Assembly (NCBI GenBank): GCA_039029515.1
Contig: JBCCFX010000207.1
Location: 1-6,618, forward strand
Length of the DNA stretch: 6,618 nucleotides
Direction of reading: 5' to 3'
From: JBCCFX01 sp039029515
GTDB lineage: Bacteria > Planctomycetota > Phycisphaerae > Phycisphaerales > SM1A02
Position numbers and translations under genes: made by a program
Shown here: piece by piece, positions 3,660 to 6,618 of the stretch
Layout: the number at the start of each line of letters is the position of its first letter
Numbering within the stretch: the stretch's first letter is position 1
Notes under the pieces: generated by a model
Databases searched by the model: none
The model's input: the letters and a program-made list of their open reading frames with translations, nothing else
Told to the model about the DNA's origin: nothing

Positions 3660-6618
3660 ATGCGCACGACCATGCGCCGCAACATCGCGGGCGCGATCGC
3701 TGCATGCCTGACACTTGCAGCGCCTGCGTGGGCCTCGGGGCCAGCTCAGTCCGAATTGATTGAAACGCCGTGGTCGACCGGCCTCATCGGTGACCCGGTG
3801 ACGGTCGCGGTCCCGTTTCCTCAGTTCGATGAACAGAACGGGGCGCGCACGCTCACCGGCGTCACGCTGGAACTCGATGCGTCCATCCTCGGCAGCGTCA
3901 CCGCCGAGAACCTCGGCAGCGAACCCACCGATGACATCAACGTCGGTGGCGAAGGCACCGTGTCATCCTCGATCGGTGGACTCGATATCACGTGCACCGA
4001 CGTCCTGACGCCGTCCTTGCAGATGTCCGCCGGTCCATTCGACGGCGTCTTCGGTTCCGGCCCGGACTTTGTGGACTTCGGCACCGTCGTCATCTCATGT
4101 ACGACCAGTGATCAACTCGCCGTGTCGATTGATGATCTCAGCGCGTTCATCGGCACCGGTACCCTTGACGCGATGGTCACCGCCGGCGGCGCATTCACCG
4201 GGAGTTGCCCGTGCCCCGTCATCATTAACACGATGGTCCACGGCGAAGGCACCGTGCGCATCACCTACGACTTCACCGAGAACATCGGAGCGTGTTGCTA
4301 CGGCAACTCAGGCGTCTGCGAAGAGCTGACGCTCGCAGCATGCGAGGACGCAGGCGGAACGTTTCAGGGTGCCGGACTCACATGTGACCCGAACCCGTGT
4401 CCGATCATCGGCGCGTGCTGTCTGCCCGACGGTTCGTGCGTGGAAACCGATCCGGCCGACTGCACGGAAACGCTGGGTGGCATGTTCACCGCCGGCGACA
4501 TGATGTGCGCATCGGTCATTTGTCCGCAACCTGGCGCGTGCTGCTTCCCGGATGGGAGCTGTTCGATCGCCACGGACGTGTCCGGCGCTGATTGTGTTCT
4601 CGCGGGCGGCATCTATAACGGCGCGGAATCCAGTTGCGATCCGAACCCATGCCCGCAACCCGGCGCGTGTTGCTTTGATGACGGCTCATGCGCGGTCATT
4701 TTTGCAGACGACTGCACCACGCAGGGTGGCACCTACACCGGCGACAACATCACCTGTGCGGAAGCAGCGTGTCCGACACCTGGCGCGTGCTGCCTGCCCG
4801 ATGGGTCATGCTTCATGTCGGCGACGATCGGGCCTGCCGAATGCGCAACCGCAGGCGGCGAGTATCAGGGCGACAACACGGACTGCGCGACGGTCTTCTG
4901 TCCGCCACCTGTCGGCGCGTGTTGCCTTTCGACCGGAACGTGCGTCATCGTGACCGATCCCGATTGCCTCAGGCTCGGCGGCTCGTATCAGGGTGATGAC
5001 TCGACTTGCACACCGAATCCGTGCCCGCAACCCGGCGCGTGTTGCCTGCCCGACGGCTCTTGCGTGACCGCAGCCATTCTGAACGGCGCTGACTGCACGG
5101 TGCAGGGCGGCGTCTATCAGGGCAACGGCACTGCGTGCGTTGATGTCACCTGCATCCAGCCTGGTGCATGCTGCTTCCCGGATGGAACGTGCGCGATCAC
5201 TCCCACCGTCGGCGGCGCGATGTGCGTTGGCCAGGGTGGCACGTACCAGGGCGACAATACGACCTGCGCCACCGTGACCTGTCCGCAACCAGGCGCGTGC
5301 TGTTTCATCGATGGCACATGCGAGATGACGACAGAGATCAACGGCCTTGCCTGCGTGCTGTCAGGCGGCATCTATCAGGGCAACGACTCGACGTGCTCGC
5401 CGAATCCTTGCCCGCCGCCGGAAGGTGCATGCTGCCTGACGGACGGAAGCTGTATCGAAGTCACCGAAGAAGCCTGCCTGAATCAAGGCGGCGCGTACGA
5501 CGGCGACCTGACCGATTGCGGCATGGTGCAATGCCCGCAGCCCGGCGCGTGTTGCCTTGTCGATGGCTCGTGCATCATGGTGAGCGATATCGACGGTGCA
5601 ACCTGCATCGCACAAGGCGGACAGTATCAGGGCAGCAACTCACTCTGCGCGGACATCACCTGTGCCCAGCCGGGCGCATGCTGCTTCACCGATGGTTCAT
5701 GTACTGTCGGCGTCGACATCACTGGCACTGACTGCACCAATGCCGGCGGCACATACTCCGGCATCGACACGAACTGCGAGCCGAACCTCTGTCCGCAGCC
5801 GCCTGGCGCATGCTGCCTCAACGATGGCTCGTGCATTGAAGTCACCGAAGAAAACTGCGATGCCCAAGGTGGATCGTTCAACGGCGATCAGACCCTCTGC
5901 GCTGACATCACCTGTGCCCAGCCCGGCGCATGCTGCTTCACCGATGGGTCATGCACTGTCGGTGTCGACATTACCGGTGCAGACTGCACCAATGTCGGCG
6001 GCACATACTCCGGCATCGACACGAACTGCGAGCCGAACCTCTGTCCGCAGCCGCCCGGCGCATGCTGCCTCAACGATGGCTCGTGCATCGAAGTCACCGA
6101 AGAAAACTGCATCACGCAAGGTGGATCGTTCAACGGCGACCAGACGCTCTGCGCTGATGTCACCTGCGCGCAACCCGGCGCATGCTGCTTCACCGATGGT
6201 TCATGCACTGTCGGTCTCGACATCACCGGCGCTGACTGCACCAATGCCGGCGGCACATACTCCGGCATCGACACGAACTGCGAGCCGAACCTCTGTCCGC
6301 AGCCGCCAGGCGCATGCTGCCTCAACGATGGATCATGCATTGAAGTCACCGAAGAAAACTGCGATGCCCAAGGCGGATCGTTCAACGGCGATCAGACCCT
6401 CTGCGCGGACATCACCTGCGCCCAGCCCGGCGCATGCTGTTTTACCGACGGTTCATGTACCGTCGGTCTCGACATCACCGGCATCGACTGCACCACTGCC
6501 GGCGGCACCTACTCCGGCGTCGACACGAACTGCGAGCCGAACCTCTGTCCGCAGCCGCCTGGCGCATGCTGCCTCAACGATGGCTCGTGCATTGAAGTCA
6601 CCGAAGAAAACTGCGATG
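3660..6618 (+). CDS. secreted Cys-rich repeat protein with N-terminal choice-of-anchor E-like domain (3' end outside window)
   Basis: The frame is open from here to the last base: 986 complete codons, no stop. The chosen ATG (3660) follows GGGGTGGGA (3643-3651) and gives a signal peptide of 25 residues with positive Arg residues, a hydrophobic core and an AWA/SG cleavage site. In-frame ATGs at 3642 and 3672 are alternatives. Residues about 26-208 look like a choice-of-anchor E domain: FPQFDEQNGARTLTGVTLEL near the front, DLSAFIGTGTL in the middle and GEGTVRITYDFTE at the end. In this group a membrane or surface sorting signal is normally at the far C-terminus, here beyond the window. From residue 210 on there are 18 complete and one partial repeats of 40-44 residues, each with six cysteines. 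A C-x-x-x lipobox-like IAAC (13-16) lies inside the hydrophobic core and is probably not used. Extracytoplasmic location and disulfide bonding are inferred; function is unknown. Repeats in the last kilobase are near-identical. Confidence 0.85.
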   Translation, partial: MRTTMRRNIAGAIAACLTLAAPAWASGPAQSELIETPWSTGLIGDPVTVAVPFPQFDEQNGARTLTGVTLELDASILGSVTAENLGSEPTDDINVGGEGTVSSSIGGLDITCTDVLTPSLQMSAGPFDGVFGSGPDFVDFGTVVISCTTSDQLAVSIDDLSAFIGTGTLDAMVTAGGAFTGSCPCPVIINTMVHGEGTVRITYDFTENIGACCYGNSGVCEELTLAACEDAGGTFQGAGLTCDPNPCPIIGACCLPDGSCVETDPADCTETLGGMFTAGDMMCASVICPQPGACCFPDGSCSIATDVSGADCVLAGGIYNGAESSCDPNPCPQPGACCFDDGSCAVIFADDCTTQGGTYTGDNITCAEAACPTPGACCLPDGSCFMSATIGPAECATAGGEYQGDNTDCATVFCPPPVGACCLSTGTCVIVTDPDCLRLGGSYQGDDSTCTPNPCPQPGACCLPDGSCVTAAILNGADCTVQGGVYQGNGTACVDVTCIQPGACCFPDGTCAITPTVGGAMCVGQGGTYQGDNTTCATVTCPQPGACCFIDGTCEMTTEINGLACVLSGGIYQGNDSTCSPNPCPPPEGACCLTDGSCIEVTEEACLNQGGAYDGDLTDCGMVQCPQPGACCLVDGSCIMVSDIDGATCIAQGGQYQGSNSLCADITCAQPGACCFTDGSCTVGVDITGTDCTNAGGTYSGIDTNCEPNLCPQPPGACCLNDGSCIEVTEENCDAQGGSFNGDQTLCADITCAQPGACCFTDGSCTVGVDITGADCTNVGGTYSGIDTNCEPNLCPQPPGACCLNDGSCIEVTEENCITQGGSFNGDQTLCADVTCAQPGACCFTDGSCTVGLDITGADCTNAGGTYSGIDTNCEPNLCPQPPGACCLNDGSCIEVTEENCDAQGGSFNGDQTLCADITCAQPGACCFTDGSCTVGLDITGIDCTTAGGTYSGVDTNCEPNLCPQPPGACCLNDGSCIEVTEENCD
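4287..6618 (+). repeat. tandem array of 19 six-cysteine repeats (18 complete, last cut by window end)
   Basis: Each unit starts GACC, followed in most by [FL]xDGSC. A Cys comes after 7 or more residues, a GG[TSI][YF] turn, a Cys about 11 residues on, and a last Cys four to five residues later followed by P[QP]P. Unit starts: 4287, 4410, 4533, 4662, 4782, 4914, 5034, 5163, 5292, 5424, 5544, 5673, 5805, 5925, 6057, 6177, 6309, 6429, 6561. Lengths are 40-41 residues (short form, e.g. SCIEVTEENC) or 43-44 (a few extra residues before the fourth Cys, e.g. SCTVGVDITGADC, and/or one extra residue at the end). Six Cys per unit would allow three disulfides. The first unit is the most divergent (CYGNSGVC). 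I know of no named domain for this unit; the motif style is familiar from planctomycete secreted proteins. Confidence 0.93.
5673..6618 (+). repeat. 252-bp higher-order tandem repeat (pairs of Cys-rich units)
   Basis: From 5673 the array alternates strictly between a 132-bp unit (GACCFTDGSC..., ending EPNLCPQPP) and a 120-bp unit (GACCLNDGSC..., ending CAQP). The copies are 5673-5924, 5925-6176, 6177-6428 and 6429 onward (truncated). A 59-bp block is identical in three copies at exactly 252-bp spacing (5745-5803, 5997-6055, 6249-6307). This points to recent unequal exchange or gene conversion. Confidence 0.93.

Noticed and set aside
3696..3707. Lipoprotein signal (IAAC, residues 13-16 of the repeat protein)
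   Set aside because: The Cys lies in the middle of the hydrophobic core, with a further hydrophobic stretch and a clear AWA signal peptidase I site after it.
5627..6385. Long open frames on the - strand inside the repeat array (5627-5881, 5888-6385)
   Set aside because: They mirror the repeat period exactly, are antisense to a frame with signal peptide, domain and conserved Cys spacing, and have no family features.
4287..6618. CRISPR array or non-coding satellite as an explanation for the repeats
   Set aside because: Unit length is 120-132 bases with length changes always in multiples of three, codon-level conservation and no unique spacers; the array is coding.

Overview
The window looks like a piece of a GC-rich bacterial chromosome, most likely from the Planctomycetota and probably near Phycisphaerae. 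Three things point there: a membrane protein with a C-terminal planctomycete-type cytochrome c domain, a large secreted protein that opens with what looks like a choice-of-anchor E domain, and a long run of six-cysteine 'GACC..DGSC' repeats of a style I associate with planctomycete surface proteins. The taxonomic call rests on remembered family distributions, not on a search.

Layout. Positions 1-611 hold the remains of two convergent peptidase genes: the 3' part of an M23 (LytM-like) metallopeptidase on the + strand, and the 5' part of a secreted M14 zinc carboxypeptidase on the - strand. They meet at about 216-224 and neither has its expected far end, so this is a deletion scar or an assembly join. 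Positions 612-782 are a divergent intergenic region with a strong two-tier stem-loop. Positions 783-3421 carry a tight two-gene unit: a four-helix DUF2231-like membrane domain fused to a cytochrome c domain, then a full-length adenine deaminase (ade) 26 bases later with an ideal ribosome binding site. Positions 3422-3659 are a leader or intergenic stretch with two hairpins and no convincing gene.

From 3660 to the window edge one frame stays open for 986 codons and is still open at the end. It encodes a signal peptide, a choice-of-anchor E-like domain of about 180 residues, and then 18 complete plus one partial Cys-rich repeat of 40-44 residues. This is the most interesting part of the window. 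The mature region seen contains only three Arg and no Lys. The repeats are arranged in higher-order units that appear to change from a three-repeat to a two-repeat (252 bp) period. The first repeat of the new period looks like a chimera of two older repeats, and the newest copies differ mostly at synonymous positions.

How the genes work together. The cytochrome/DUF2231 protein and adenine deaminase are probably co-transcribed, but I see no biochemical reason for the pairing. The repeat protein appears to be an independent secreted or surface gene with its own leader. No RNA genes, CRISPR arrays, insertion sequences or phage genes were recognised.
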